A DNA stretch of 64,000 bases from positions 2,418,001 to 2,482,000 of the forward strand of contig NZ_CP100762.1 of the NCBI RefSeq assembly GCF_024296665.1, in the 5' to 3' direction. Source of the stretch: Salinilacihabitans rarus. GTDB taxonomy: Archaea; Halobacteriota; Halobacteria; Halobacteriales; Natrialbaceae. Below are positions 18,432-27,444 of this stretch, piece by piece; the first letter of the stretch is position 1; every line of letters begins with the position of its first letter. The position numbers were made by a program, and so were the translations under genes. The notes beneath the pieces were generated by a model. The model saw nothing but the letters and a program-made list of their open reading frames with translations, ran no database searches and was not told the origin of the DNA.

Positions 18432-19258
18432 CAGTTCTCACCTCCGTCCGCGGTTTCGTTCCCGCCGTCGGTCTCGTTGCCGCCGGCAGTTTCGTTGCCG
18501 GCGGTCTCGTTGCCGGCGGTCTCGTTGCCGCCGTCACCGCCTCCGCCGTTCTCGCCGCCGTCCCCGGACGCCTGCTCGTCGACCCACCCCTCGTACTCCT
18601 CCTGCGGGACGACGACGAGGTCGGCTTCCATCTGGGAGTGGCCCTCGCCGCAGAGTTCGAAGCACTCGATGCGGTACTGCTCCTCCTCGCCGCCGTCGAG
18701 CGCGGGCGTCTGGAACCACGTCCGGTCGTACTCGTTCGGGATCGCGTCGGCCTTGACGCGTAGCTCCGGCGCGCCGAAACTGTGCCAGACGTCCGTCGAC
18801 GTCACCGTCAACCAGACCGTCGTGTCCTCCGGGACGACCATCTCGCCGCTTGACTCGAACTCCCCGCCCTGTCCGTCGTCGTAGATGAACGTCCAGCCGA
18901 ACGCGAAGCCCTCGACGTCGATTTCGAGGGCCTCCTCGTCGGGTTCGTTCGCGTCCGGGCCGTCCTCGACGTACAGCAACAGGCCGTAGGTCCAGACGAT
19001 CAGCGAGATGACGATGATCGCGCTCAGGCCGAACGAGACGAACAGTTTCCGGCCGCTGCCGCCGCCGGTCGGCAACTCGCCGACCGACGGCCGATCCTCG
19101 TCTCGATCCTCCGCGCCGTCGTGACGGTACTTGTAGACGTTGTAGAGGACGTACGCCACGACGACGATGCCGACGAGCGTCCCGAGCCCGAGGAAGACGA
19201 GGAAAATTTCCTCGAAGACGGCTACGCGCGACTGGACGCCGCTTTGGAGGGGGATCAC
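18431..19258 (-). CDS. coxB: Cytochrome c oxidase subunit II with a sequon-rich tail
   Basis: About 275 residues from a GTG at 19258 ([15 protein letters not shown]); the frame is open further upstream but lacks conserved sequence. It has two transmembrane helices (about 15-38 and 72-95) and an extracellular CuA domain with WHSFGAPEL and [12 protein letters not shown], the binuclear-copper ligand set. The last 45 residues are Gly/Asn-rich with five NET triplets, each a possible N-glycosylation sequon. It delivers electrons to the CoxI-III fusion encoded immediately downstream. Confidence 0.9.
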   Translation of the reverse strand: MIPLQSGVQSRVAVFEEIFLVFLGLGTLVGIVVVAYVLYNVYKYRHDGAEDRDEDRPSVGELPTGGGSGRKLFVSFGLSAIIVISLIVWTYGLLLYVEDGPDANEPDEEALEIDVEGFAFGWTFIYDDGQGGEFESSGEMVVPEDTTVWLTVTSTDVWHSFGAPELRVKADAIPNEYDRTWFQTPALDGGEEEQYRIECFELCGEGHSQMEADLVVVPQEEYEGWVDEQASGDGGENGGGGDGGNETAGNETAGNETAGGNETDGGNETADGGEN

Positions 19259-19477
19259 CGGGCTCCGGTACCGCCTCGTCCCCCGTTGCCTTTCCCGTTG
19301 CAAGTGCAGGGCCGACGCCGTCGGGGACCGAGCGGGGCCGCGTCTGCCCGTACGGGTCGCGTAACCCAATCTATTTTGAGCGTACCCTTAACTGGGCGTC
19401 GGCGCAAGGGAGGAGTAACCGATGGGAACGAACGGGTGTGCGGTCGGGGGGACGGTCGAGGGCGCGACGGGGGCGCG

Positions 19478-19927
19478 GTGAACGGTCGGTATCCCGACGG
19501 GCCGGTCGAGATTCTGCTCGTCGAGGACGATCAGGACGACGTCCGCCTCACCCGGGAGGCGTTCGAGGCGGCGGACGTCGACGTCGACGTCGACGTCGCC
19601 ACCGACGGCGAGGGGGCGCTGTCGTACCTCTCCCGGCGTGCCGACGACGGCCCGCCGCGACTCCCGGACCTCGTGTTGCTCGGCCTGAACCTGCCGGGGG
19701 TAGACGGGCTGGCGGTGCTCGGTTCGATCAGGGACGATCCGACCCTCGCGCGCCTGCCGGTGATCGTCCTGACGCGTTCCACGGACGACGCGGACGTCGT
19801 CGAGAGCTACGAGCGCCACGTGAACGCCTACCTCACGAAGCCGTCGACCCCCGACGAGTTCGTCGCGCTGGCCGAGGCCGTCGCGGAGTTCTGGTTCGAG
19901 ACGGCCCGTCTGCCGCCGCTGCCGTAG
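19478..19927 (+). CDS. Receiver-domain protein lacking the phospho-acceptor aspartate
   Basis: A 149-residue stand-alone receiver domain from a GTG at 19478. The acidic pair is present (VEDDQDD), as are the switch Thr (VLTRST) and the conserved lysine (LTKPST). Where haloarchaeal receivers normally read LLDLNLP, this one reads LLGLNLP, so glycine replaces the phosphorylated aspartate near residue 67. A GAC-to-GGC change would suffice. It is therefore probably a phosphorylation-independent pseudo-receiver. No histidine kinase is adjacent; the next gene is an MBL-fold hydrolase. Confidence 0.85.
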   Translation: MNGRYPDGPVEILLVEDDQDDVRLTREAFEAADVDVDVDVATDGEGALSYLSRRADDGPPRLPDLVLLGLNLPGVDGLAVLGSIRDDPTLARLPVIVLTRSTDDADVVESYERHVNAYLTKPSTPDEFVALAEAVAEFWFETARLPPLP

Positions 19928-19979
19928 GCGGCGACCGAGACCACAAGAGGGTAATCGATCGACGCGAAACCCGAGGGCG

Positions 19980-20960
19980 ATGCACCGGATCGCGCTCGGC
20001 AACACCGTCTTCGAAGGGAACAACGACGCGTACCTCTTCGTCGGCGAGTCGACCGTCCTGCTCGACACCGGCGTCGCCGTCGGGGAGGCCCGCGAGGACC
20101 TCGCGGCCGGCCTCGCCGACCGCGGCGTCACGTTCGCGGACGTGGACGCGGTGGTCCTCACCCACTACCACGCCGACCACTCGGGGCTCGCGGGCGAGAT
20201 TCAGGCCGAAAGCGGCGCGCCCGTCTACGCCCACGCGGCCGACGCGCCGCTGATCGCCGGCGACGCGGACGCGTGGGCGGACCTCGAAGCGACCCAGCGG
20301 CGCCTGTTCGAGGAGTGGGGAATGCCCGAAGACGCCCGCGAGGAACTGCTCACCTTCTTCGAGGCCGGCGAGGGAATCTACGGCGACCCCGTCGACGTCA
20401 CGCCCGTCGCGGACGGCGAGACGCTCTCGTTTGGCGACCTCGAACTGGAGGTGCTCCACGCCCCCGGTCACACCGCGGGGCTCTGCTGTTTCGTCCCGAC
20501 CGACGGAAACGAGGTCTTCACCGGCGACGCCCTCCTGCCGAAGTACACGCCGAACGTCGGCGGCGCGGACGTCAGGGTCGACCGGCCGCTCGAACGCTAC
20601 GTCCGGACGCTGGAGACGCTCGCCGACCGCGGGTTCGACCGCGCGTGGCCGGGCCACCGCGATCCGATCGACGACCCGTCGGCCCGCGCCCGGGAGATCG
20701 TCGCCCACCACGAGGAGCGCGCCTACCGCGTCCTCTCGGCGCTCGCGGAGGGCGGCCCGGCCGACGCGTGGACCGTCAGCGCGCGGCTGTTCGGCGACCT
20801 CGAGAACATCCACATCCTCCACGGCCCGGGCGAGGCACACGCCCACCTCGAACACCTCGTCCGGACCGGCGACGTCGAACGCGACGGTGACGGGTACCGG
20901 ATCGCGGACGGGATCGCGGAGCGACTCGCGGTGCTCGACGGGGAGCGCTGGCCGCTGTAA
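19980..20960 (+). CDS. Metallo-beta-lactamase-fold hydrolase
   Basis: A 326-residue protein. The zinc-binding motif LTHYHADHSG is near residues 60-69, a further histidine is in HAPGHTAG near 160, and FTGDALLPK near 180 supplies the metal-bridging aspartate. The last 90 residues (HHEERAYRVLSAL onward) resemble the winged-helix C-terminal domain of LACTB2-like proteins. Substrate is unknown; thioesters, glyoxalase-type substrates or RNA are all possible for this fold. Confidence 0.88.
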   Translation: MHRIALGNTVFEGNNDAYLFVGESTVLLDTGVAVGEAREDLAAGLADRGVTFADVDAVVLTHYHADHSGLAGEIQAESGAPVYAHAADAPLIAGDADAWADLEATQRRLFEEWGMPEDAREELLTFFEAGEGIYGDPVDVTPVADGETLSFGDLELEVLHAPGHTAGLCCFVPTDGNEVFTGDALLPKYTPNVGGADVRVDRPLERYVRTLETLADRGFDRAWPGHRDPIDDPSARAREIVAHHEERAYRVLSALAEGGPADAWTVSARLFGDLENIHILHGPGEAHAHLEHLVRTGDVERDGDGYRIADGIAERLAVLDGERWPL

Positions 20961-21029
20961 GGGGTCCCGCCGGGAGAGAGCCCCGGCTACGGGGTCGGCG
21001 TCGATAAAAGGGTGTTCCGGTGGCGTTCC

Positions 21030-21197
21030 TTACAGGTCGCGGGGCTGGACCGTCTTCCGGTCGTTGGCCTCCGCGCGTCGGGCGGCGTCGTCGAGCAGCT
21101 CGGAGACTTCCTCGTCGAGTGCGTCGTAGAAGTCCGAGGCGACGTTCTTCTCATCGAGCGCTTCCTTCACGGCGGCTTTGACGATAAGGTCTGCCAT
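21030..21197 (-). CDS. DUF1931 histone-fold protein
   Basis: A 55-residue protein (MADLIVKAAVKEALDEKN...). The sequence matches the small, highly conserved haloarchaeal DUF1931 proteins predicted to adopt a histone fold, ending in RKTVQPRDL. The ATG at 21197 is preferred to a longer frame because a TATA box lies 27-33 nt upstream. It might bind DNA, but its role in chromatin is unproven. Confidence 0.9.
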   Translation of the reverse strand: MADLIVKAAVKEALDEKNVASDFYDALDEEVSELLDDAARRAEANDRKTVQPRDL

Positions 21198-21223
21198 ACG
21201 GTGTATCCGTTTCCCCTTACCCC

Positions 21224-21230
21224 TTATAAT
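21224..21230 (-). promoter_or_regulatory. TATA-like box for the DUF1931 gene
   Basis: TTATAAT on the plus strand (ATTATAA on the minus strand) in an AT-rich patch, 27-33 nt before the ATG at 21197. The position fits a leaderless or very short-leader transcript. Confidence 0.65.
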
Positions 21231-21462
21231 AATTGTGGTTGTGTTCTCCCAAAACGGGCTGTCGGCGGCCGACACGGGAGTTTCGACACGGCCACCCACC
21301 GGAAAGTATATGACTGATGAGTTACCGACGGGTATCGCTGGTCCCGTTCAGCGGGCGAGATGCGCTCGCGCGCGGTCGTACGACGGATGCGCTCTCGCGC
21401 GCGCGCCCTCGGCCGCGGTCGCGCGCCGACGGATTCGAGTAGTCGGCCCCCCGACTGGAGGT

Positions 21463-22221
21463 ATGCGCGAACTCCTCGAGGCCGTCGCCGCGGGCGAACT
21501 CTCCCCCGCCCGGGCGGAGGCCGAACTCAGGGGCTACGTAACCGACGAGGCGGGCCGGTTCGACGCGGCGCGGACGGCCAGACGGGGGATTCCGGAGGCG
21601 ATATTCGCGCCCGGGAAGACCCCCGAGCAGGTCGCACGCCTCGCGCTCGCGGCCGTCGAGACGACCGACCGGGCGCTGGTCACCCGCGTCACCGACGCGC
21701 AGGCCGGGGCCGTCGAGGCCGCCGTCTCCGACGAGTTTCCCGACGCCTCGTTCGACCGCCGGGGGGTGACCCTGCTGGCGGCGGCCCCGGGGTACGAACC
21801 GCCGGACCTCGACGCCACGGTGGGCATCGTCACCGCGGGGACCGTCGACGGGCCGGTGGCCGAGGAGGCGCAGGTCGTCTGCGAGGACGCCGGCGCCGCC
21901 GTCGACCGAATCGACGACGTCGGCGTCGCCGCGCTCGACCGCCTCCTCGATCAGGTCGACCGCCTCCGCGAGGCGGACGTGCTGATCGTCGCCGCCGGCC
22001 GGGAGGGGGCGTTGCCGACGGTCGTGGCGGGACTGGTCGACACGCCGGTCGTCGGCCTGCCGGTTTCGAGCGGCTACGGTCACGGCGGCGACGGCGAGGC
22101 GGCCCTGCTGGGGATGCTCCAGTCCTGTACCGTCCTCTCGGTCGTCAACGTCGACGCGGGGTTCGTCGCCGGCGCGCAGGCGGCGCTGATCGCCCGTGCG
22201 GTCGACGGCGCCGGGGAGTGA
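21463..22221 (+). CDS. larB: Nickel-pincer cofactor biosynthesis protein LarB
   Basis: A 252-residue protein of the LarB family, related to PurE (AIR carboxylase). LarB carboxylates and hydrolyses nicotinic acid adenine dinucleotide in the first step of pincer cofactor synthesis. Visible landmarks are the N-terminal RGIPEAIFAPGKTPEQ near residue 42 and the PurE-like end VVGLPVSSGYGHGGDGEAAL near residue 195. The ATG at 21463 gives the family N-terminus. No larC or larE is in this window. Confidence 0.9.
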   Translation: MRELLEAVAAGELSPARAEAELRGYVTDEAGRFDAARTARRGIPEAIFAPGKTPEQVARLALAAVETTDRALVTRVTDAQAGAVEAAVSDEFPDASFDRRGVTLLAAAPGYEPPDLDATVGIVTAGTVDGPVAEEAQVVCEDAGAAVDRIDDVGVAALDRLLDQVDRLREADVLIVAAGREGALPTVVAGLVDTPVVGLPVSSGYGHGGDGEAALLGMLQSCTVLSVVNVDAGFVAGAQAALIARAVDGAGE

Positions 22222-22358
22222 AGGGTGACACGTGGTGACGTGACAGTTACCAGATTACGGAATATCGTTGTGGGATCGCAAAATCCTAACAGCGTTTGGG
22301 AAAGCGTATTTACCTGCTGCCCGGGTAGCTTCGCGTGCCGGTTCCCGCCGGCGTGACC

Positions 22359-22508
22359 ATGCCCGAGTGTGACCACTGCGGCGCGCACGTCTCGGAGCGA
22401 TTCGCACGCGTCTTCGCCGACGAGTACGGCGAGATTCACGCGTGTATTAGCTGTTCGGCGAACGCCGGAATCGCCGAAGTCGCGAGGGAGCGCGCCCGGA
22501 GCACCTGA
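22359..22508 (+). CDS. Small zinc-finger protein (DUF7563-like)
   Basis: A 49-residue protein beginning [15 protein letters not shown], with a second pair at CISC near residue 29, so one four-cysteine zinc site. It resembles the haloarchaeal DUF7563 family, from memory. A TATA-like TATTTA at 22307-22312 suggests transcription starts near 22335, leaving a short leader. Its partner is unknown. Confidence 0.75.
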   Translation: MPECDHCGAHVSERFARVFADEYGEIHACISCSANAGIAEVARERARST

Positions 22509-22593
22509 CCCCTCTCCAGCCCACCGAACCGTACGACGACCACCCGCCCCCGCGTACGTGACACTTTTCGTAGCGGCCGCCGAACGACGGCCG

Positions 22594-22842
22594 ATGACCG
22601 ACCACGTCGTCTACGTGCTCGAGTGCGCCGACGGCACCCTCTACACCGGCTACACCACCGACCTCGAGCGCCGTGTCGCCGAACACGAGGCCGGCGACGG
22701 CGCGAAGTACACCCGCGGGCGCGCCCCCGTCGAGGTCGTCCACAGCGAGCGCTACGCCTCGAAGTCGGCGGCGCTGTCGCGCGAACACGAGATCAAGTCG
22801 CTCTCGCGCGCGGAGAAGGAGACGCTGGTCGGCCTCGACTAG
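22594..22842 (+). CDS. GIY-YIG nuclease-superfamily protein (UPF0213-like)
   Basis: An 82-residue single-domain protein. [20 protein letters not shown] carries the GIY-YIG core with the conserved arginine following; HNxGxGAKYTRG-like sequence ([12 protein letters not shown]) and a terminal KSLSRAEKE fit UPF0213/YhbQ. Its terminal glutamate and lysine pattern (EHEIKSLSR) is also conserved. Members are presumed DNA-processing nucleases. It is convergent with the FMN reductase gene, with a 4-bp overlap. Confidence 0.88.
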   Translation: MTDHVVYVLECADGTLYTGYTTDLERRVAEHEAGDGAKYTRGRAPVEVVHSERYASKSAALSREHEIKSLSRAEKETLVGLD

Positions 22843-23432
22843 TCGTCGACCGCGGCCGTCCGCGGCGTGGTCACGTCGGGGTCGATGGAGGCGTACTCGA
22901 CGAGCATCCGACCGAGTTTCCCGACGCGCTCTTCGAGGTCCGGGTCGACGAACGCGCGGCCGTCGACCGCGTCGGGGTCGGCCTCGAACCGCTCGGAGGC
23001 GTTTCGGATGCCGACCTGGTGGGGCAGCACCCAGCCGTGGACGCCGCGGACCGTGATCCGGAGGTGGTCGAGCGTGCTTCCGTAAGAGCCCCCGCCGGCG
23101 GTCGCGAGCAGGCCGACGGTGGTGTCCTCGTACTCGTCGAACCCGCAGTAGTCGTGGAAGTTCTTCAGCGCGCCCGAGTAGGAGCCGTGATAGACCGGCG
23201 AGCCGAGGGCGACGGCGTCGGCCTCGCGGACGGTCCGCGTCAGCTCCGCGGCGTCGCCCCGCTCGCCGACGTCGGGGTCGTAGACGGGGAGGTCGTACTC
23301 GCGGAGGTCGAGCAGCCGGGTCTCGGCGCCGGCGTCCTCGGCGGCGTCGAGGACGTATCGCAACGCGGTCCGGGTGTAACTTCCGTCGCGAAGACTGCCG
23401 GAGACGGCGACGACGGAGGGCGTCGGGTCCAT
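22839..23432 (-). CDS. NADPH-dependent FMN reductase
   Basis: A 197-residue flavodoxin-fold protein. [14 protein letters not shown] near residue 11 is the FMN phosphate-binding loop, and [19 protein letters not shown] near residue 78 is the second flavin-contact block. The family reduces FMN, quinones or azo compounds using NAD(P)H; the physiological acceptor is unknown. The start at 23432 is divergent from the phosphohexomutase gene, so both promoters share about 90 bp. Confidence 0.9.
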   Translation of the reverse strand: MDPTPSVVAVSGSLRDGSYTRTALRYVLDAAEDAGAETRLLDLREYDLPVYDPDVGERGDAAELTRTVREADAVALGSPVYHGSYSGALKNFHDYCGFDEYEDTTVGLLATAGGGSYGSTLDHLRITVRGVHGWVLPHQVGIRNASERFEADPDAVDGRAFVDPDLEERVGKLGRMLVEYASIDPDVTTPRTAAVDD

Positions 23433-23522
23433 ACGCCGGCTAACGGATCGATCCTGAAAACCGCGTCGCTCCCTCGGCCCCGCCCCCGTCGCCTTTTTCG
23501 ACCCGCGCGACGACATGCGCGT

Positions 23523-24911
23523 ATGGAGACGATCAGCTTCGGCACCGACGGCTGGCGGGCGACCCTCGAGGAGTTCACCGCGCCGCGGGTCCGCGCGGTC
23601 GGGCAGGCGGTCGCCTCGTACCTCCGCGACGAGGGCCTCGACGCGCCCGTCGCGGTCGGCTACGACGCCCGCGGGAGTTCCCGCGGCTTCGCCGAGGAGT
23701 TGGCCCGCGTCCTCTGTGCGAACGGCTTCGACGTCCTGCTGCCCGAGCGCGACCGGCCGACGCCGCTGTTCGCGTTCGGCATCGTCGACCGCGACCTCGC
23801 CGGCGCGCTGGTCGTGACGGCCTCGCACAACCCGCCGGAGTACAACGGCGTGAAGTTCGTTCCCGCCGACGGCGCGCCGGCGCTCCCCGAGGTGATGGAC
23901 GCCATCGACGACCGCCTCGCCGAACCGGACCCGCTGCCCGAGTCCGAGCACGGCCGCGTCCGCGAGGTGGACTTCGTGGACCCGCACGCCGAGAGCTGTC
24001 TCGAACTCGTGGCGTCGGTCGCCGGCGAGGCCGACCTCGACGGCCTCACGGTAGCCTACGACGCCATGCACGGCAGCGGCCGGGACACCACCGACGCGTT
24101 GCTCTCTCGTGCCGGCGCCTCGGTCGAGCGTCTGCGCTGCGAGCGCGACCCCGAGTTCGGCGGCGCCTCGCCCGAACCCGCCCCGGAGAACCTCGCCGAC
24201 CTCGTCGAGACCGTCCGATCGGGCGAGGCCGACCTCGGAATCGCCAACGACGGCGACGCCGACCGGCTGGCGGTCGTCACCCCCGAGCGGGGTTACCTCG
24301 ACGAGAACCTCTTTTTCGCCGCGCTGTACGACTTCCTCCTCGAAGCCGACTCGGGGCCGGCGGTCCGCACCGTCTCGACGACGTACCTGATCGACCGCGT
24401 CGCCGAGGCCCACGGCGAGTCGGTCCACGAGGTCCCCGTCGGCTTCAAGTGGGTCGCCGAGGCGATGGCCGACAGCGACGCCCTCGTCGGCGGCGAGGAG
24501 TCAGGCGGCTTCACGATCCGGGGTCACGTCCGGGAGAAAGACGGCGTGTTGATGGCGCTCGTGGCCGCGGCCATGCACGCCGCGGAACCGATCGACGAGC
24601 GCGTCGACCGCCTGCTCGACGAGCACGGGACCGTCGTCCAGAACAAGATCAGCGTCGCCTGTCCGGACCACGAGAAGGCGCGCGTCCTCGGGGACCTCGA
24701 AGCGGAGATTCCCGACGCCGTCGCCGGGACGCCCGTCGCCGACGTCAACACCGCCGACGGTTTCAAACTCCGCCTCGAAGACGGCTCGTGGCTGCTCGTC
24801 CGCCCCAGCGGCACCGAACCCGTCCTCCGGGTGTACGCCGAGGCCGAGAGCGACGACCGGGTCGCGGAGTTGCTGGAGGCCGGCGAGGGACTCGTCGAAC
24901 CGCTGGTCTGA
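23523..24911 (+). CDS. Phosphohexomutase (phosphoglucomutase/phosphomannomutase family)
   Basis: A 462-residue alpha-D-phosphohexomutase. The phosphoserine loop is TASHNPPEYNGVK near residue 100, the metal loop is NDGDADRL near residue 243, the sugar-binding loop is GGEESGG near residue 325, and the phosphate-binding loop is RPSGTEPVLRVYAE near residue 424. It interconverts hexose-1- and hexose-6-phosphates for glycan synthesis. Glucose, mannose and glucosamine specificity cannot be separated by eye. Confidence 0.92.
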   Translation: METISFGTDGWRATLEEFTAPRVRAVGQAVASYLRDEGLDAPVAVGYDARGSSRGFAEELARVLCANGFDVLLPERDRPTPLFAFGIVDRDLAGALVVTASHNPPEYNGVKFVPADGAPALPEVMDAIDDRLAEPDPLPESEHGRVREVDFVDPHAESCLELVASVAGEADLDGLTVAYDAMHGSGRDTTDALLSRAGASVERLRCERDPEFGGASPEPAPENLADLVETVRSGEADLGIANDGDADRLAVVTPERGYLDENLFFAALYDFLLEADSGPAVRTVSTTYLIDRVAEAHGESVHEVPVGFKWVAEAMADSDALVGGEESGGFTIRGHVREKDGVLMALVAAAMHAAEPIDERVDRLLDEHGTVVQNKISVACPDHEKARVLGDLEAEIPDAVAGTPVADVNTADGFKLRLEDGSWLLVRPSGTEPVLRVYAEAESDDRVAELLEAGEGLVEPLV

Positions 24912-24930
24912 GTCCGTCCTCCGCCCGGTC

Positions 24931-25452
24931 CTACCGCGGTCCCGTCTCGCCCTCCCGAGAACCGATCCACGACCCGAGGGTCAGCCCGTAGATCGCGTGG
25001 CCGACGTGGAACACCGTCGTCTCACCGGCGTCGAGGTCCTCATCGAGCAGGCCGTCGAGAACGACGCGCTTCCCGACGACCGACAGCGCGAGTCCGTAGC
25101 AGAGTCCGAGCAGCGTCGCTCGCGTCTCGGGTGCCGTCGACCTCGACGGGGGCAGGCGTTCGTGTGCGAGGGCGAACGCCGCGCCGGCGCTCGCCCCGTA
25201 CAGCAGGTGGAGGTGTAGCGCAAGCAGCGAGTACTCCTCCGGCCCCTGCCCCTCCCGGCCGGCGTACTTCGCCCAGAGCGGGGCCGCCGGCGGGAGCGCC
25301 CGCGTGAGGGGGAGCCGGTAGAGGGTCATCGCCACCGTAGCGATCACGCCACCGACGACGCCCCACACGAGCGTCTCCACGAGCCGGGAGTCGTCGCCGA
25401 GGTCGGCGGACGCCTCGCGAACGTCGCGTCGGAAGGAACGGTCGAGCGCCAT
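24931..25452 (-). CDS. Unrecognised membrane protein
   Basis: A 173-residue protein with about four hydrophobic segments (residues 27-45, 75-100, 110-130 and 145-165). It includes LHLHLLYGASAGAAFALAHE, and a GWIG-type glycine pattern near the end. Such proteins, with a hydrophilic N-terminus and histidine-containing helices, are common in haloarchaea, but I cannot name the family. It is convergent with the mutase gene. Confidence 0.65.
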   Translation of the reverse strand: MALDRSFRRDVREASADLGDDSRLVETLVWGVVGGVIATVAMTLYRLPLTRALPPAAPLWAKYAGREGQGPEEYSLLALHLHLLYGASAGAAFALAHERLPPSRSTAPETRATLLGLCYGLALSVVGKRVVLDGLLDEDLDAGETTVFHVGHAIYGLTLGSWIGSREGETGPR

Positions 25453-25562
25453 CGGTACTCGTTCGTCCGTCGCGGGGAAAGGCCTACCACTTGCGAGGGG
25501 GCCCGTTGCGGGTTGCCATCTCCGGGCCGGCGTTTACCGGTCCGCGCCCCGTCGAGGGGGAC

Positions 25563-26042
25563 ATGAGCCAGCGCGAGCACGACGAGGCGGCGTACATGGA
25601 GTTGCCGCCGGACGCGTGGCACCAGACCGAGGAGGGCAACTACTACGTCGACTGCCCGGAGTGTGGGTCGGCGGCGACGCTGACGAACGTCGTCACGCAC
25701 GGCCGCTGTAACGGCTACCTCGACCAGCGCGAGGACGAGACCGAACTCGACGAGGAGGCGATGGACTGCACCGCGAAGCTCTGGTTCGAACTCGGCTACG
25801 TCTCCGACCCCGACGGGACGACGACCGACGGGGCCGTCGGCGAGTCGGCGGGCGAGGACGAGGCCGCGGCGCGAGCGGAGGGCGACCGCGAGGACGACAC
25901 CGTCGGCCGGGACCGGCCGCCGGGGACCGACGGCACGGTCGAGGACGCGGGACCGGAGGCGGGGACCGGCACGCGGGACGAGGACGAGAACGTCGCCGGC
26001 CCCGCCTCGGAGGAGGCCGAGGATTCGAGCGCCGGCCACTGA
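25563..26042 (+). CDS. Zinc-binding DUF7093-like protein with an acidic tail
   Basis: A 159-residue protein. Residues 20-85 contain CPECGSAATL, then single cysteines at GRC and DC, enough for one zinc site. The last 70 residues are low-complexity and acidic. The tail includes ARAEGDREDDT near residue 103, which is almost identical to the 12-residue unit repeated in the DUF1684 protein at the start of the window. The DUF7093 label is from memory. Confidence 0.7.
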   Translation: MSQREHDEAAYMELPPDAWHQTEEGNYYVDCPECGSAATLTNVVTHGRCNGYLDQREDETELDEEAMDCTAKLWFELGYVSDPDGTTTDGAVGESAGEDEAAARAEGDREDDTVGRDRPPGTDGTVEDAGPEAGTGTRDEDENVAGPASEEAEDSSAGH

Positions 26043-26049
26043 CCCGTCT

Positions 26050-26709
26050 TCACTGCCCGCGCGCGAGGCGCGCCCCGATCCGTTCGGGCAGGCCCGCCTC
26101 GGCGACCGCCTCCTGGACGCGGTCGACGTCGTAGGCGACGCGGTGGGTCTCGACCGCCATCGTCTCCAGGTCGACGACCGCGTAGGCCGCCCGCGGGTCG
26201 CCGTCGCGGGGCTGGCCGACGCTCCCCGGGTTGACGACGATCCCTTCGGCGTACTTCTCGGCGTGCTGGACGTGGGTGTGGCCGAGCACGAGCACCTCCT
26301 CGCCGTCGAGTAGCCGCGGCGAGAACTCCTCGGGGTAGGTGTACCGGTCGGGGTCAGCCGGGTGGCCGTGGACCAGTTTGACCCGGTCGTCGAACTCCCG
26401 GCGCTCGGTCGGCAGCGATTCGAGCCACTCCCGCTGGTCCTCGTGTAACTCCTGACGGGCGTGTTCGACGCCGGCGCGGGCCATGCTGTTGAACCCGAAC
26501 GCGGTTCCCTCGACGACGGCCGCGTCGTGGTTGCCGAGCACCGTCGGCACGTCGCGCTCGCGGAGTTCGTCGACGCACTCGGCCGGCCACGGGTTGTAGC
26601 CGACGACGTCGCCCGCGCAGGCCAGCGCGTCGACCGCGGGCATGTCCGCGAGGACCGCTTCGAGCGCCGGCAGGTTACCGTGGAGGTCGGAGACGAGTCC
26701 GACTTTCAT
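26050..26709 (-). CDS. Metallophosphoesterase (YfcE/MJ0936-like)
   Basis: A 219-residue calcineurin-like phosphoesterase. The motifs are in order: SDLHGNLPALE near residue 7, GDVVGYNPWP near 33, GNHD near 59, HGHP near 114 and GHTHVQ near 140, followed by NPGSVGQPRDGDPRAAY. These fit the small phosphodiesterase family related to MJ0936. The physiological substrate is unknown. Confidence 0.92.
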   Translation of the reverse strand: MKVGLVSDLHGNLPALEAVLADMPAVDALACAGDVVGYNPWPAECVDELRERDVPTVLGNHDAAVVEGTAFGFNSMARAGVEHARQELHEDQREWLESLPTERREFDDRVKLVHGHPADPDRYTYPEEFSPRLLDGEEVLVLGHTHVQHAEKYAEGIVVNPGSVGQPRDGDPRAAYAVVDLETMAVETHRVAYDVDRVQEAVAEAGLPERIGARLARGQ

Positions 26710-26763
26710 GGTCGTCGGGTACGCCCGCTATCGGTTTGTAGTTTCGCCGCCGCGGTCGGTCGA

Positions 26764-27354
26764 TCACTCACCGTTCTCGACCGCCGTCTCGAACCCGTCG
26801 TCGGTCCGGGCGACCCCCGCCGCGCAGACGGCGTGCTCGAACTCGAGGTCGTAGGCCTCCCGCGCGGCGGCCGCGGCGTCGTCGGCCTCGAACGGGAACG
26901 CCTCGGGCGCGTCCCGCTCGTAGGTCGCGACCAGCGTCGGTTCCTCGACGGTCTCGACCAGCAGGGCGTCCCGGCGGACGGTGCCGATCAGTGCCGCGCC
27001 GTCGTCGTCGATCGTCGCGGCGATGCGGGGCGTGTCGTAGTCGTCTTTCTCGTAGTCGAGCGCGAGCAAACTCGTCGCGAGGGCGTCGCGGGCGGGGTAG
27101 CCCAGTTCGAGTTTCTCCGCGATCGGGTCGACGTGCGAGCCGTTGCCGACGGCGACCGCCTCGCCCGCCGGCGTCTCGACGACGCGCAGGCAGTTGTACG
27201 AGACGTAGGGGTTGTCCGTCTCCGGGGCGTCCGCGGTCGGCCCGACGGTGAGGGCGTCCTCGCGCTCTGCGATCTTTCGATTCGGGAACGACCGCGAGGA
27301 GACGCGGTAGGCGCCGACCCCGGGTCCGACGACGACGAAGCGTCCGACGTACAT
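26764..27354 (-). CDS. purO: IMP cyclohydrolase, archaeal PurO type
   Basis: A 196-residue enzyme closing FAICAR to IMP, the last step of de novo purine synthesis in archaea that lack bifunctional PurH. The sequence [21 protein letters not shown] and [10 protein letters not shown], plus [12 protein letters not shown], match the PurO family (MTH1020-like Ntn-hydrolase fold). It is divergent from the HNH gene, with both promoters within 90 bp. Confidence 0.9.
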   Translation of the reverse strand: MYVGRFVVVGPGVGAYRVSSRSFPNRKIAEREDALTVGPTADAPETDNPYVSYNCLRVVETPAGEAVAVGNGSHVDPIAEKLELGYPARDALATSLLALDYEKDDYDTPRIAATIDDDGAALIGTVRRDALLVETVEEPTLVATYERDAPEAFPFEADDAAAAAREAYDLEFEHAVCAAGVARTDDGFETAVENGE

Positions 27355-27414
27355 ACTCGGTGGTGGGCGGGAGAGGGGAAAAGGGGTGGCGGTTCGCGGC
27401 CGCCGAACCCCGAG

Positions 27415-27420
27415 TTTATC
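27415..27420 (+). promoter_or_regulatory. TATA-like box for the double-HNH gene
   Basis: TTTATC preceded by GAG, 25-30 nt before the GTG at 27445. This spacing supports that GTG as the start of a leaderless message. Confidence 0.5.
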
Positions 27421-27444
27421 TACCAGAACGCGGCGAAACGGGGC

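Noticed and set aside
21310-21462. Upstream extension of larB from an ATG at 21310
   Set aside because: The extra 51 codons are Arg/Ala-rich and unlike LarB N-termini; the ATG at 21463 matches the family.
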